Source: CAVSRC01 sp963785065 (lineage in GTDB: Bacteria > Pseudomonadota > Alphaproteobacteria > Rhizobiales > Kaistiaceae). From it: DNA of 64,000 nt. Below, one piece after another: positions 17,163 through 24,642 of the stretch (the first letter of the stretch is position 1; each line of letters opens with the position of its first letter). The notes under the pieces were generated by a model, which was not told the origin of the DNA, ran no database searches, and saw only the letters and a program-made list of their open reading frames with translations. The position numbers and the translations under genes were made by a program. The stretch is from positions 186,001 to 250,000 of the forward strand of contig CAWATX010000003.1 of assembly GCA_963785065.1 (NCBI GenBank), written 5' to 3'.

Positions 17163-17189
17163 CCCGCAGGGGCAGCCTGCGGGATCTTT
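17163..17189 (+). terminator. Terminator-like hairpin with no matching + strand gene
   Basis: Perfect 8-base arms CCCGCAGG (17163-17170) and CCTGCGGG (17176-17183) with a 5-base loop, followed by ATCTTT on the + strand. The flanking genes both run on the - strand, where no T-run follows. It may end an unannotated + transcript or simply be a structured leader of the membrane protein gene. Confidence 0.35.
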
Positions 17190-17365
17190 AGCAAGCGGCT
17201 GGAATTATTGGACTTTTGCGCGGGCGCCGAACGCCACAATTATGGTTGATGTTTCGTTAAGGGACAGGGCAGCTCGCGGCCCGGATGGGACAGAAGCGCC
17301 ATCCGCGGCCCGCCTGCGCCTCGGCATTCCGCGTCACTGCATGCGGGCTAAAGGGCTTCGAGGCC

Positions 17366-17575
17366 CTAATCCAGGTCGATGTCGAGGATCGCCATGGTGA
17401 AATTGTAGGACAGGTCCCCGTCCTCGTCGTCGCGGAAAAGCACGCCGACGAACTCGTCGCCGATATAGACCTCGGCCGAATCGTCCTTCTGCGGGCGCGC
17501 CCTGACCGAGATGGTCGACATGTTGAAACGACGGCGGAAAAAGGCTTCGAGCTTTTGAAGCTCCTGGCGGTTCAC
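17366..17575 (-). CDS. DUF3126 family protein
   Basis: A 69-residue cytoplasmic protein of the DUF3126 family, function unknown. It begins MNRQELQKLEAFFRRRFN and carries VYIGDEFVGVLFRDDEDGD, the family core, then an acidic end ILDIDLD. It follows cysE by 37 bases in the same direction. This pairing recurs in rhizobia, which suggests a link with serine acetylation or cysteine supply, but none is proven. Confidence 0.9.
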   Translation of the reverse strand: MNRQELQKLEAFFRRRFNMSTISVRARPQKDDSAEVYIGDEFVGVLFRDDEDGDLSYNFTMAILDIDLD

Positions 17576-17612
17576 TTGCAGGCCCCCAATTGTTTCTGTT
17601 TGTGCGATGCAC

Positions 17613-18446
17613 TCAGCCGTCGGCGCATTCGTCGAGAAGCTGATCCATCAGCCGCGACGGGTCGTCCTTGCCGGTCTGGCCGACGAGCTTGGCCGGCACG
17701 CCGGCGACCGTCGAATGGGCCGGCACCGACTTCAGCACCACCGAACCGGCGGCGACCTTGGACGACACACCGATCTCGATATTGCCGAGGATCTTCGCAC
17801 CGGCGCCGATGAGCACGCCATGGCGGATCTTGGGATGGCGGTCGCCGGACTGCTTGCCGGTGCCGCCGAGCGTCACGCCCTGGAGGATCGACACGTTGTC
17901 CTCGATGACCGCGGTCTGGCCGACGACGAGGCCGGTGGCATGGTCGAGGAAGATCCCCCGCCCCATCGGCACGGCCGGATTGATGTCGGTCTGGAAGACG
18001 GCCGAGGAGCGCGCCTGAAGGTAGAGCGCGAAATCGCGCCGCCCGACGCCCCACAGCCAGTGCGCCAGGCGGTGGGTCTGGATGGCATGAAAACCCTTGA
18101 AGTAGAGCAGCGGCTCGATATGGCGCTCGCAGGCCGGATCGCGGTCATAGACCGCGGCGATGTCGCTGCGCATGATCTCGCCCAACTCCTGGTTGGCGGC
18201 GAGCGCATCGTCGAAGGCGCAGCGGATGACGTCGGCGCCCATGACGTTGGAATCGAGACGCTGGGCGACACGGTTGATAACCGCGTCCTCGAGCCGGCGG
18301 TGATTGAGCACCGTGGTGAAGACGAAGCTGGCCATGGCCGGATCGTTGGCAACGATCTCCTCCGCCTCGCGGCGGATGTTGAACCAGATCGGATCGACCT
18401 GAGCGAGCGGATCGGTCGCCTGCTGCTGGGAAACCTGAACGGACAT
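17613..18446 (-). CDS. cysE: Serine O-acetyltransferase
   Basis: Makes O-acetylserine from serine and acetyl-CoA, the first step of cysteine synthesis. It is 277 residues: an N-terminal helical domain (about 1-140, with FKGFHAIQTHRLAHWLW) and a C-terminal hexapeptide beta-helix. The active-site histidine segments are FLDHATGLVVGQT and GDRHPKIRHGVLIGAGAKILGNIEIG. The C-terminal tail ends in acidic residues, not the usual terminal Ile that plugs the cysteine synthase active site. Likely co-transcribed with the DUF3126 gene downstream. Confidence 0.95.
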   Translation of the reverse strand: MSVQVSQQQATDPLAQVDPIWFNIRREAEEIVANDPAMASFVFTTVLNHRRLEDAVINRVAQRLDSNVMGADVIRCAFDDALAANQELGEIMRSDIAAVYDRDPACERHIEPLLYFKGFHAIQTHRLAHWLWGVGRRDFALYLQARSSAVFQTDINPAVPMGRGIFLDHATGLVVGQTAVIEDNVSILQGVTLGGTGKQSGDRHPKIRHGVLIGAGAKILGNIEIGVSSKVAAGSVVLKSVPAHSTVAGVPAKLVGQTGKDDPSRLMDQLLDECADG

Positions 18447-18625
18447 CTGAATTCACCTTCGCTCTTCGCACGCCGGGCGAAGCGGGCCGGACCCTATCAC
18501 AGCCCGCAGACCGCAACCAAGCTGCATGGCCCCTGGCGGTTAAGAAACAGCCTTACCGACCTAAGGCGTTGAATCGGTTTTGCAAGACTTGCCGCCAAGC
18601 GACTCGGTGGATTCGCTTTCCGGCT

Positions 18626-19417
18626 TCACGGGCGGCGCGCAAGGAAATCGAGCACGCCGGCCTTGAACACCTTGTCGCCGGTAGAAAGCATGTGGTCGCG
18701 GTCGGGAATGTCGAGCACTTCGGCCCCCGGAATGAGCGCCGCCAGGCCGGCCGCCGACCCGGCGACCTCGTCACGTGTGCCGACCGCCACCAGTACCGGC
18801 AGGGAAAGTCCGGCCAGGCGCTCACGCGGCACCAGCTCGCGCTGCTCGCGCATGCAGGCGGCAAGCGCCTTGAGGTCGCTCCTGGTCAGCTCGGCAAACT
18901 TGCGATAGCCGCGCCCGACCGGGGTCTTCACCGCAGCGATGCTGTCGGCCTCGAGCGCCGCAACGATCTCGTCCTCGCCGCCGATTCCCTCGACCAGACC
19001 GAGGCCCATGCCGCCGATGACGAGCGAGCGCACCTTGCCGGGATGATCGAGTGCCAGCATGGTGCCGATGCGCCCGCCCATCGAATAGCCCATGACATCG
19101 ACGCGCTCATGGCCGAGATGGTCGATGAGGGCGGCGGCATCGGCAGCCATCGTCGCCAGACGATAAGCGCTCGGGTCGGTGAGCTTGGCGCTCGCGCCAT
19201 GGCCGCGCACATCCATGGCGATCGCCTGGAAGCCTGCCTTGGTGAGCGTGTCGATCCAGCCGGTCGAGCGCCAGTTGACCGCGTTGTTGGAGGCGAAGCC
19301 GTGGATGAGGAGGATGGGATCGCCGTCCCCGTCCATTGCGTAGGCGATATCGACGCCATGGGAAGAGAAGTGCTGCAATCTGCCTGATCTCCGCTCGAGC
19401 CGGCGGACCCTACCCAA
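18626..19417 (-). CDS. Alpha/beta hydrolase
   Basis: A 263-residue serine hydrolase of the alpha/beta fold. The oxyanion segment LLIHGFASN, the nucleophile elbow GYSMGGR, an acidic residue in AVGTRDEVAG and the C-terminal histidine in IPDRDHMLSTG give a full triad. Similar to esterase/lipase or haloperoxidase-like enzymes; substrate unknown. The chosen ATG (19415-19417) is the only clear one upstream of the domain. A later start near the QHFSSHG segment is possible, since the first 13 residues look like leader sequence. Confidence 0.85.
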   Translation of the reverse strand: MGRVRRLERRSGRLQHFSSHGVDIAYAMDGDGDPILLIHGFASNNAVNWRSTGWIDTLTKAGFQAIAMDVRGHGASAKLTDPSAYRLATMAADAAALIDHLGHERVDVMGYSMGGRIGTMLALDHPGKVRSLVIGGMGLGLVEGIGGEDEIVAALEADSIAAVKTPVGRGYRKFAELTRSDLKALAACMREQRELVPRERLAGLSLPVLVAVGTRDEVAGSAAGLAALIPGAEVLDIPDRDHMLSTGDKVFKAGVLDFLARRP

Positions 19418-19473
19418 TCGCGGCCGACACCGCTATTGTCCGCGGCGAAATCACCTTTTCCGGACCGAACGCC

Positions 19474-19719
19474 ATGGCAGACAGCATCGTCCCGCATTTC
19501 CACAACGATTCCGGCGTGCATTCCGTCGAGATCGGCGTCAGGGAGTTCATGTGCGTCGGGGCCAAGCCGCCCTTCGACCATCCGCACGTGTTCCTCGACA
19601 TGGGCGACGACGACGAGAAGGTCTGCCCCTACTGTTCAACGCTCTACCGCTACCGGGCAGACCTCGGCGCCGACGAGACCACGCCGCCCGGCCATCTCTT
19701 CCGCACGCTCGCCGCCTGA
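19474..19719 (+). CDS. Zinc-finger (zf-CHCC) protein
   Basis: An 81-residue protein with a zf-CHCC domain. The zinc ligands are the Cys in FMCVG, the His in FDHPHVFLD, and CPYC near residues 50-53. It is related to the small zinc subunit of respiratory complex I (NDUFS6) in mitochondria, and alphaproteobacterial copies are thought to share that role. The ATG at 19474 begins directly at the conserved region. A monooxygenase gene follows 28 bases downstream. Confidence 0.85.
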   Translation: MADSIVPHFHNDSGVHSVEIGVREFMCVGAKPPFDHPHVFLDMGDDDEKVCPYCSTLYRYRADLGADETTPPGHLFRTLAA

Positions 19720-19747
19720 GCGGCACATCGCCTCCGATGGCGCCGCG

Positions 19748-20974
19748 GTGACCACCAGCGAACGGCAACCGATCGTCATCGCCGGCGCCGGCATCGGCGG
19801 ACTGACCGCGGCGCTGGCGCTGGCCGCCACCGGCTGGCGCGTGGTCGTTGCCGAGCGCACGGAGGAATTGAGCGAGGTCGGCGCCGGGCTGCAGATCGCC
19901 CCCAATGCCGGCCGCGTGCTTGCCCGTCTCGGCCTCGACAAGGCGATGGCGCTGGCGGCCATCGAGCCACAGGCGGTCGACATCTTGAACGGCATCAGCG
20001 GCCGGCGCCTGACCGCGATACCGGCCAGCGCCTTCCGCCAGCGCTACGGCTTCCCCTATCGCGTTATCCACCGCGCCGACCTGCAATCGGTGCTCGTCGC
20101 GGCAGTCCGCCGCGTGCCGGCGATCCAGCTCCATCTCGCCACGACGGTGGAGGGCTCGCAGGTGCAGAACGACAGCCTGCTGGTGCGGCTAAAGCACCAG
20201 AGCGGTGGCAAAGTGGTGCAGGCGACGGCGCTGATCGGGGCCGATGGCGTGTGGTCGGCGCAGCGCGCGACCATTCCCGGCAGCGCCGCGCCGAAGCCGA
20301 ACGGGCGCACCGCCTGGCGCGCGCTCATCCCCGCCGACGTCGCTGAGGGCCTCACCACCCTGCGGCGCGTCGGCCTGTGGCTCGGCCCCGACGCCCATCT
20401 CGTTCAATACCCGGTGGCGCAGGGGGCGGCAGTCAACCTGGTCGCCGTGGTCGAGGAGCAATGGGAGAAGCCGGGCTGGAACACCCACGGCGAGGCCGCC
20501 GAGATCAATGCACGCTTTGCCGGCTGGTGCACAGCCGCGCGCCGGCTCGTCGCCGCGCCCATCGCCTGGCAGAAATATGCGCTTGCCCCGGTCGACCCCG
20601 CCGGGCCGTGGGTCGGGCAGCGCACGGCGCTGCTCGGCGACGCCGCCCACGCCATGGTGCCATTCCTGGCGCAGGGTGCAGCCATGGCGATCGAGGATGC
20701 GGCGGTGCTTGCCGCCGCGCTCTATGACGCCAGCGACGTGCCAGCGGCGCTCAGCGCCTATGAGGCGGAGCGCAAACCGCGCGTCACCCGTCTGTGGCAG
20801 GCGTCGCTTGCCACCGGCGACACCTACCATTTCGGCAGTGCCATGGGCGCATTGCGCAACGCCGCCCTGACGCTTGCAGGGCGGCGTCTGGTACTTGGCC
20901 AGGTCGACTGGGTCTATCGCTGGGCGCCGCCCGAGCCCGGTGCCGCCAGGCGCGCCGCAAGCCGCGGCAGATAG
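19748..20974 (+). CDS. FAD-dependent monooxygenase
   Basis: A 408-residue class A flavoprotein monooxygenase (salicylate or 3-hydroxybenzoate hydroxylase type). It shows the three signature motifs: GAGIGG at the N-terminus, the DG motif in IGADGVWS, and the GD motif in LLGDAAHAMVPFLAQGAAMAIEDA. It uses NAD(P)H and O2 to hydroxylate an aromatic substrate, which cannot be told here. It starts with GTG, and its last 61 bases overlap the 3' end of the convergent MATE gene. Confidence 0.88.
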   Translation: MTTSERQPIVIAGAGIGGLTAALALAATGWRVVVAERTEELSEVGAGLQIAPNAGRVLARLGLDKAMALAAIEPQAVDILNGISGRRLTAIPASAFRQRYGFPYRVIHRADLQSVLVAAVRRVPAIQLHLATTVEGSQVQNDSLLVRLKHQSGGKVVQATALIGADGVWSAQRATIPGSAAPKPNGRTAWRALIPADVAEGLTTLRRVGLWLGPDAHLVQYPVAQGAAVNLVAVVEEQWEKPGWNTHGEAAEINARFAGWCTAARRLVAAPIAWQKYALAPVDPAGPWVGQRTALLGDAAHAMVPFLAQGAAMAIEDAAVLAAALYDASDVPAALSAYEAERKPRVTRLWQASLATGDTYHFGSAMGALRNAALTLAGRRLVLGQVDWVYRWAPPEPGAARRAASRGR

Positions 20975-22266
20975 GCACCGAGCGCCGCGGCCCGCGCCAC
21001 GTAGAAGACGAGGAAGGCGATCCACACGCCGGTGTTGCCGAAGCGCGGCGCGAGCACGAGATCAGCCGCGATGTACACCATGACCGAGGTGATGCCGGCA
21101 TTGCGCAGCATGGCGCCGCGCGTTGCGCCGATAAAGATGCCGTCGAGAATCCACGCCGGGGCGCCGAGCACCGGCACCACCGCGCAATAGGGAAGAAAGG
21201 CGATGGCCGCGTCGCGCGCCTGAGCATCGGCGATGAGCCGCGTCACCACCGCCGGACCGAACAGGAAGGTGAGCACGGCGAAGAGCGCGCCGGCGATCAT
21301 CGCAGGCTCCGCACTGAGCAGGCAGGCGCGGCGGAAATCGGCCAGCGACCCACGGCCGAAGGCGCGACCGGCCTCCGCCTCCGCCACGAAGGCGAAGGCA
21401 TCGAGCACGAAGGCCCAAATCTCGATGATCTGCATGAGAATCTGGTTGCCGGCTAGTGGTGCCACGCCTTGCTTGGCGCCGGCATTGACGAACCAGGTGA
21501 AGCCGAGGATCAGCGACCAGGTACGGACCATCAGGTTGATGTTCACGTCGAACAGGCGGCGCATGGCGGCGATGTCGACGAGCGCCGACGGCCGCAGCGC
21601 CCCTTCCACCCAGCCGCCGCGCCGGGCGATCGTCCGCGCGACGAAGACCAGCCCGACGGCGAAGCTCACCCAGTCGGCGATCGCCGTGGCGGCGCCGACG
21701 CCGGCCGGGCCGAGATGGAGGCCAAGAACGAACCACAGATCGAGCACGATGTTGACGATGCTGAACAGGCCGGTGACCGCCAGCGTCGTGCCGGTATGTC
21801 TGAGGCCGATCAGCCAGCCGGTGATGGCGAAGACGGCCAGCGCTCCCGGTGCACCGAGCGCACGCGCCGTGAGGTAGGCGGCACCCTTGACGTTGACCGA
21901 CGGCTCGCCCTGCAGCATGGCGAGGCCGAGCGTGGCGATCGGCTGGCGCAGCAGGGCAACGACGATGCCGAGCACCGCGCCGAGGGCCAGTGCCCGCACG
22001 AAGATGCGCTGCACCTCGCCCTCCTCGCCGGCCCCGGCCGCCTGAGCGACCAGCCCGGTCGAACCCATGCGCAGAAAATAGAAGCTCCACAGGAAGATCG
22101 AGATGATGGCGCCGCCGAGGGCGACGCCACCGAGGTCCGTGGCATCGCCCGACAGGCCGAGCACGAAGGTATCGACGGCCGCAGCCAAGGGCACCGCCGC
22201 ATTGGCGAAGACCAGCGGCAGAGCGCGGCGCAGGACCTGGGGGCGCGTGAGGGAGTCGGGCGACAT
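20914..22266 (-). CDS. MATE family efflux transporter
   Basis: A 450-residue inner-membrane protein with 12 hydrophobic helices in two similar halves, of the DinF-like MATE branch. Markers are FVLGLSGDATDLGGVALG near residue 35 and the second-half equivalent WAFVLDAFAFVAEAEAGRAFG. It exports drugs or toxic metabolites using an ion gradient. The 3' end overlaps the convergent monooxygenase gene. Confidence 0.9.
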   Translation of the reverse strand: MSPDSLTRPQVLRRALPLVFANAAVPLAAAVDTFVLGLSGDATDLGGVALGGAIISIFLWSFYFLRMGSTGLVAQAAGAGEEGEVQRIFVRALALGAVLGIVVALLRQPIATLGLAMLQGEPSVNVKGAAYLTARALGAPGALAVFAITGWLIGLRHTGTTLAVTGLFSIVNIVLDLWFVLGLHLGPAGVGAATAIADWVSFAVGLVFVARTIARRGGWVEGALRPSALVDIAAMRRLFDVNINLMVRTWSLILGFTWFVNAGAKQGVAPLAGNQILMQIIEIWAFVLDAFAFVAEAEAGRAFGRGSLADFRRACLLSAEPAMIAGALFAVLTFLFGPAVVTRLIADAQARDAAIAFLPYCAVVPVLGAPAWILDGIFIGATRGAMLRNAGITSVMVYIAADLVLAPRFGNTGVWIAFLVFYVARAAALGAYLPRLAARLAAPGSGGAQR

Positions 22267-22279
22267 CGTGGGGAAAGAA

Positions 22280-22354
22280 GCGAATGGGGAGTGGAGAATA
22301 GCGGATAGTGGACGACCACCCTACTTCATTCGCAACGTCCTATCCGCCATTCGC
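22280..22354. repeat. Nested inverted repeats between two transporter genes
   Basis: Outer arms GCGAATGG (22280-22287) and CCATTCGC (22347-22354), and inner arms GCGGATAG (22301-22308) and CTATCCGC (22340-22347), frame the gap between the LysE gene stop and the MATE gene start, both on the minus strand. Such GCGAATAG-type repeats recur in rhizobial intergenic DNA. This one could fold into a terminator-like hairpin without a T-run. Confidence 0.4.
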
Positions 22355-22361
22355 TCATCAA

Positions 22362-22985
22362 TCAGTGCCGCGCGAGCGCAGCGGTCGCCGCGCCCATGCC
22401 GACCAGACAGGAGGCGCCGGCGCGGTTCATCCATTTGAGCACGCCCGGCCGGCGGATGCTGCGGCGCAGCCGGTCGGCGGCGAGCGCATAGGCCAGCGCG
22501 TTGACGGCGGCAAAGCCGACGAAGGTCGCCTCCATGACCACGAGCTGCGGCAGCAGCGCCGCATCGTGGGCGATGAACTGCGGCACGAAGGCAACGAAGA
22601 AGGCGATGCTCTTCGGGTTGAGCGCGGTGACCACGAAGGCGTGGCCGAAGATGGAGCGCGCCGCCCCCTCCCCCGGTTCCGGCGTCACGTCCGGCAGCAC
22701 CGGCGGCGCCCGCCACAACCTGACGCCAAGATAGATGAGATAGGCGGCGCCGACCCACTTCAACACCGTGAACAGCTCCGCCGACGCGGCCAGCAGCGCG
22801 CCGAGGCCAGCGAGCGACAGGGTCATGGCGGTGAAATCGCCCAGCGCCACCCCGGCGGCGGTGGCGACCGCTACCTTGCGCCCCTGGGTGAGCGCGTAGC
22901 TGACCACGAGCAGCACGGTCGGCCCCGGGATGAGCAGGAGCACGGTCGAAGCGACGGCAAAGGCAAACCAGCTGGCAAGCGTCAT
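22362..22985 (-). CDS. LysE/RhtB family amino acid exporter
   Basis: A 207-residue inner-membrane exporter with six helices. The family signature is near the N-terminus (LLLIPGPTVLLVVSYALTQGRK), followed by GVALGDF and the AFVVTALNPKSIAFFVAFVPQFI segment. It exports amino acids or similar small metabolites. Divergent from a small membrane protein gene at 23154, with a GTGAC-x4-GTCAC inverted repeat at 23047-23060 between them that might be an operator. Confidence 0.92.
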   Translation of the reverse strand: MTLASWFAFAVASTVLLLIPGPTVLLVVSYALTQGRKVAVATAAGVALGDFTAMTLSLAGLGALLAASAELFTVLKWVGAAYLIYLGVRLWRAPPVLPDVTPEPGEGAARSIFGHAFVVTALNPKSIAFFVAFVPQFIAHDAALLPQLVVMEATFVGFAAVNALAYALAADRLRRSIRRPGVLKWMNRAGASCLVGMGAATAALARH

Positions 22986-23153
22986 GGCAGGTCACCCGCG
23001 AGTGATCGGGGCCAAGCAAGCGCCCGAACACGGGGCCTCGTCAAGTGTGACAGCAGTCACTGCCTCGACGACGACCAACCCCTACATCCGCGCCCTCGCC
23101 GCCCCCACCCGGGCGGCGCCTTGCATCTCGGCATCTCTTACCGGAGCGTTCCC

Positions 23154-23684
23154 ATGGACTCGCAGATCCTCATCGTCATCCTCAAACTCCTGCACATCAC
23201 CTTCGGCATGTTCTGGGTCGGCTCGGCCCTGACCACTTCCTTCCTGACTCTACCGACGGTGCGCGCCACCGGCCCGGTCGGCGGTCAGTTCTTCGGCGAA
23301 TTCATGCGCCGCACCGGCTATCACCGGCTGATGCTCATCTCCGGTCTCGTCACTGTCCTCAGCGGCCTTGCCCTTTACTGGCAGTTCTACTGGGGCCTTG
23401 CCTGGAACCTGTGGCATCCCGGCCCGGAAACGATCTTCGGCCTCGGCGGCCTGGTTGCCATCCTCGTCGCGGTCGCCGCCAACACGCTGATCCCCTCGGT
23501 CTCCAGGCGGCTAGCGGCGATTGGCAACCGCATCCAGGCTTTCGTCGCCGACGGCGGCGCACCGGCGCCCGAGCTCCTTGCCGAACGCAGCCGGCTGGCA
23601 CAGCGCATGGCCCACATCGGCATGGCCAACGCTTCGCTTCTGGTCATTGCGGTCGCGCTGATGGCCGTGGGGCGCTACCTTTAG
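23154..23684 (+). CDS. Small membrane protein (DUF2269/CopD-like)
   Basis: A 176-residue inner-membrane protein with four hydrophobic helices. The start MDSQILIVILKLLHITFGMFWVGSA has a histidine in helix 1, as in DUF2269 and CopD-like proteins, and FMRRTGYHRLMLISG gives a second. This arrangement sometimes binds haem or copper, but nothing here proves it. The ATG at 23154 is chosen because upstream in-frame sequence belongs to the shadow of the LysE gene. Confidence 0.75.
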   Translation: MDSQILIVILKLLHITFGMFWVGSALTTSFLTLPTVRATGPVGGQFFGEFMRRTGYHRLMLISGLVTVLSGLALYWQFYWGLAWNLWHPGPETIFGLGGLVAILVAVAANTLIPSVSRRLAAIGNRIQAFVADGGAPAPELLAERSRLAQRMAHIGMANASLLVIAVALMAVGRYL

Positions 23685-23722
23685 CCCGCCGGCCGTATGG
23701 GCGCGGCTGACAGGAGGGGAAA

Positions 23723-24403
23723 ATGAAGATCGGCATTCTCGGAACCGGCATGGTCGCCAAGGCGCTCGCCGGCAGGTTGGCCGAACTCGGCAACGCCGTG
23801 ATGATCGGCACCCGCGATCCCCAGGCGACGCTGGCGCGCAGCAAGCCCGACGGCTTCGGCAACCCGCCCTTCCGCGATTGGCAGGAAGCCCATGCGAATG
23901 TCGCGCTCGGCACCTTCGCCGATGCCGCAGCGCACGGCGAACTGCTGATCAACGCCACCAACGGCAACGGCTCACTCGCCGCGCTTGACGCCGCTGGCGC
24001 CGGAACGATCGCTGACAAGGTGCTCATCGACGTCTCTAATCCGCTCGATTTTTCGGCCGGCATGCCGCCCTCGCTCACCGTCTGCAACACCAACTCGCTG
24101 GCCGAGCAGATCCAGCGCGCCTTCCCCCGCGCACGGGTGGTGAAGACGCTCAACACCGTCAACGCCAACATCATGGTTTACCCGAAGCAGCTCGCCGGCG
24201 GCGACCACACCATGTTCGTGTGCGGCAACGACACCGAGGCGAAACGGGCGACGGTCAGACTGCTCGGTGAATTCGGCTGGAGCGACGTCATCGACCTCGG
24301 CGACATCGCCAACGCCCGTGGAATGGAGATGTATCTGCCCCTCTGGTTGCGACTGTTCGGAGCCGTGGGCAGCCCAAACTTCTCGTTCAAGCTCGTGCGC
24401 TAG
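23723..24403 (+). CDS. NADP oxidoreductase, F420-dependent type
   Basis: A 226-residue single Rossmann-domain protein. The dinucleotide site is MKIGILGTGMVAKALAGRL, followed by MIGTRDPQ, whose Arg after the second strand suits NADP. Middle segments VLIDVSNPLDFSAGMPP and RVVKTLNTVNANIM match the F420-dependent NADP oxidoreductase family. In bacteria that lack F420, such members reduce other substrates. A ribosome site (AGGAGG) lies before the ATG, 38 bases after the membrane protein gene, so co-transcription is likely. Confidence 0.85.
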   Translation: MKIGILGTGMVAKALAGRLAELGNAVMIGTRDPQATLARSKPDGFGNPPFRDWQEAHANVALGTFADAAAHGELLINATNGNGSLAALDAAGAGTIADKVLIDVSNPLDFSAGMPPSLTVCNTNSLAEQIQRAFPRARVVKTLNTVNANIMVYPKQLAGGDHTMFVCGNDTEAKRATVRLLGEFGWSDVIDLGDIANARGMEMYLPLWLRLFGAVGSPNFSFKLVR

Positions 24404-24642
24404 ATGTAGAGCCTCTCGCGAAGCGACGCCGGACCTTTCAACGAAGCGCCGAGGTTAATTGGCAGTTTCTACGATTATGCGACGAATTGACCAAGTTTAG
24501 AGACCCCCGAAAGAGTCACGAAAGCTTAATCCTAATTTCTTTACACGGACTTCCGCGGTTCAGTTCCACTGTTCATTAATACCTCCGGCCTATCGATAGA
24601 ATTTTAGTGAAATTGTCCATTTCAGTCCGGGAGAGGGTGGCC

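Noticed and set aside
22308..23153. 5' extension of the small membrane protein
   Set aside because: The in-frame region before 23154 is antisense to the LysE gene and lacks hydrophobic or family sequence; the ATG at 23154 starts the first helix.
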